NCBI GenBank assembly: GCA_000715855.1
Contig: KL571403.1
Span: 4,227 to 9,460, forward strand
Direction of reading: 5' to 3'
From: Actinoplanes liguriensis
Lineage (GTDB): Bacteria > Actinomycetota > Actinomycetes > Mycobacteriales > Micromonosporaceae
DNA: 5,234 nucleotides
Shown here: in pieces, positions 5,074 to 5,234 of the stretch
Layout of the letters: each line of letters begins with the position of its first letter
Numbering within the stretch: position 1 is the first letter of the stretch
Made by a program: the position numbers and the translations under genes
The notes under the pieces: model-generated
Seen by the model: only the letters and a program-made list of their open reading frames with translations
Database searches by the model: none
Told to the model about the DNA's origin: nothing

Positions 5074-5234
5074 CGGTACTCTCCGATCCGGGGCCGGAAC
5101 CCGAGGACGACGGCGGCCCCCAGGCCGGCGGTGAGCAGCAGCAACGCGATCTCCAGGCCGGTCAGCGCGCGCCCGCCGCCCCCGGCCTGCCGGTCGACCC
5201 GCTGGTTGGCGGTCGCCAGCGCGGTGGTCATGGC
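5070..5234 (-). CDS. C-terminal end of a membrane protein (GlnX-like candidate)
   Basis: The gene enters from the right edge; 54 codons and a TGA are visible. Read in minus direction, the residues begin AMTTALATANQRVDRQAG, then a Gly/Arg linker, then TGLEIALLLLTAGLGAAVV as one clear transmembrane helix, and finish with a short basic tail, GFRPRIGEYR. The first part looks like the end of an amphipathic helix. The stop overlaps the lipoprotein start by 4 bp (ATGA), a tight arrangement that usually marks functional partners. Proteins ending in a single helix just before a family 3 binding lipoprotein fit GlnX, the membrane partner of GlnH in the mycobacterial glnX-glnH-pknG cluster. Too little is visible to prove this; any membrane protein with a C-terminal helix would look similar. 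Confidence 0.7.
   Translation of the reverse strand, partial: AMTTALATANQRVDRQAGGGGRALTGLEIALLLLTAGLGAAVVLGFRPRIGEYR
5079..5084 (-). promoter_or_regulatory. Ribosome binding site of the binding-lipoprotein gene
   Basis: GGAGAG on the minus strand lies 5 nt before ATG 5073, inside the end of the upstream coding region. It is a strong site supporting both the start choice and coupled translation. Confidence 0.75.

Noticed and set aside
4379..5134. 251-codon plus-strand open frame opposite the lipoprotein gene
   Set aside because: It is antisense to a gene with signal peptide, lipobox and binding-protein motifs; its own product resembles nothing.

Overview
The base composition (very GC-rich, with G or C at most third codon positions), the gene families and the apparently leaderless promoters point to a high-GC actinobacterium, perhaps Micromonosporaceae-like (Actinoplanes or a relative). 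The genus is inferred from general resemblance only. No rRNA, tRNA, insertion sequence, prophage gene or CRISPR array was seen. This looks like ordinary chromosome carrying several small independent transcription units.

Layout: (1) 1-253 (+) is the 3' end of a globin gene of the group II truncated-haemoglobin type. (2) 254-504 is a non-coding gap with two inverted repeats, one long (336-382). (3) 505-969 (+) is a GNAT acetyltransferase. (4) 970-1245 separates convergent genes and contains a perfect 22-bp inverted repeat flanked by strand-skewed tracts, probably a bidirectional terminator. (5) 1246-1863 (-) is a TetR-family repressor, divergent from a DHA2-type multidrug efflux gene at 1943-3388 (+). 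Their 79-bp shared control region holds two related pseudo-palindromic operators and two face-to-face promoters. Both promoters place the transcription start at or next to the start codon. (6) 3410-5234 is a minus-strand operon read from the right edge: the C-terminal end of a membrane protein, a solute-binding lipoprotein whose start overlaps it by 4 bp (ATGA), then an RDD-family membrane protein with a repetitive Pro/Tyr/Gln tail.

How the genes work together: the TetR/MFS pair is a classic self-regulated efflux module, in which a ligand releases the repressor and both genes are expressed. The membrane-protein/lipoprotein pair resembles the GlnX-GlnH amino-acid-sensing pair of actinobacteria. 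In mycobacteria that pair sits beside the kinase gene pknG. Here no ABC permease or ATPase is adjacent, and the gene after the lipoprotein is an RDD protein instead of pknG. The globin and the acetyltransferase look functionally unrelated to the rest.

The most interesting points are the operator/promoter architecture at 1870-1943, the GlnXH-like pair coupled to an RDD protein, the long hairpin between convergent genes, and a nearly perfect 36-bp in-frame duplication in the RDD gene. I did not find a clearly new multi-gene system.
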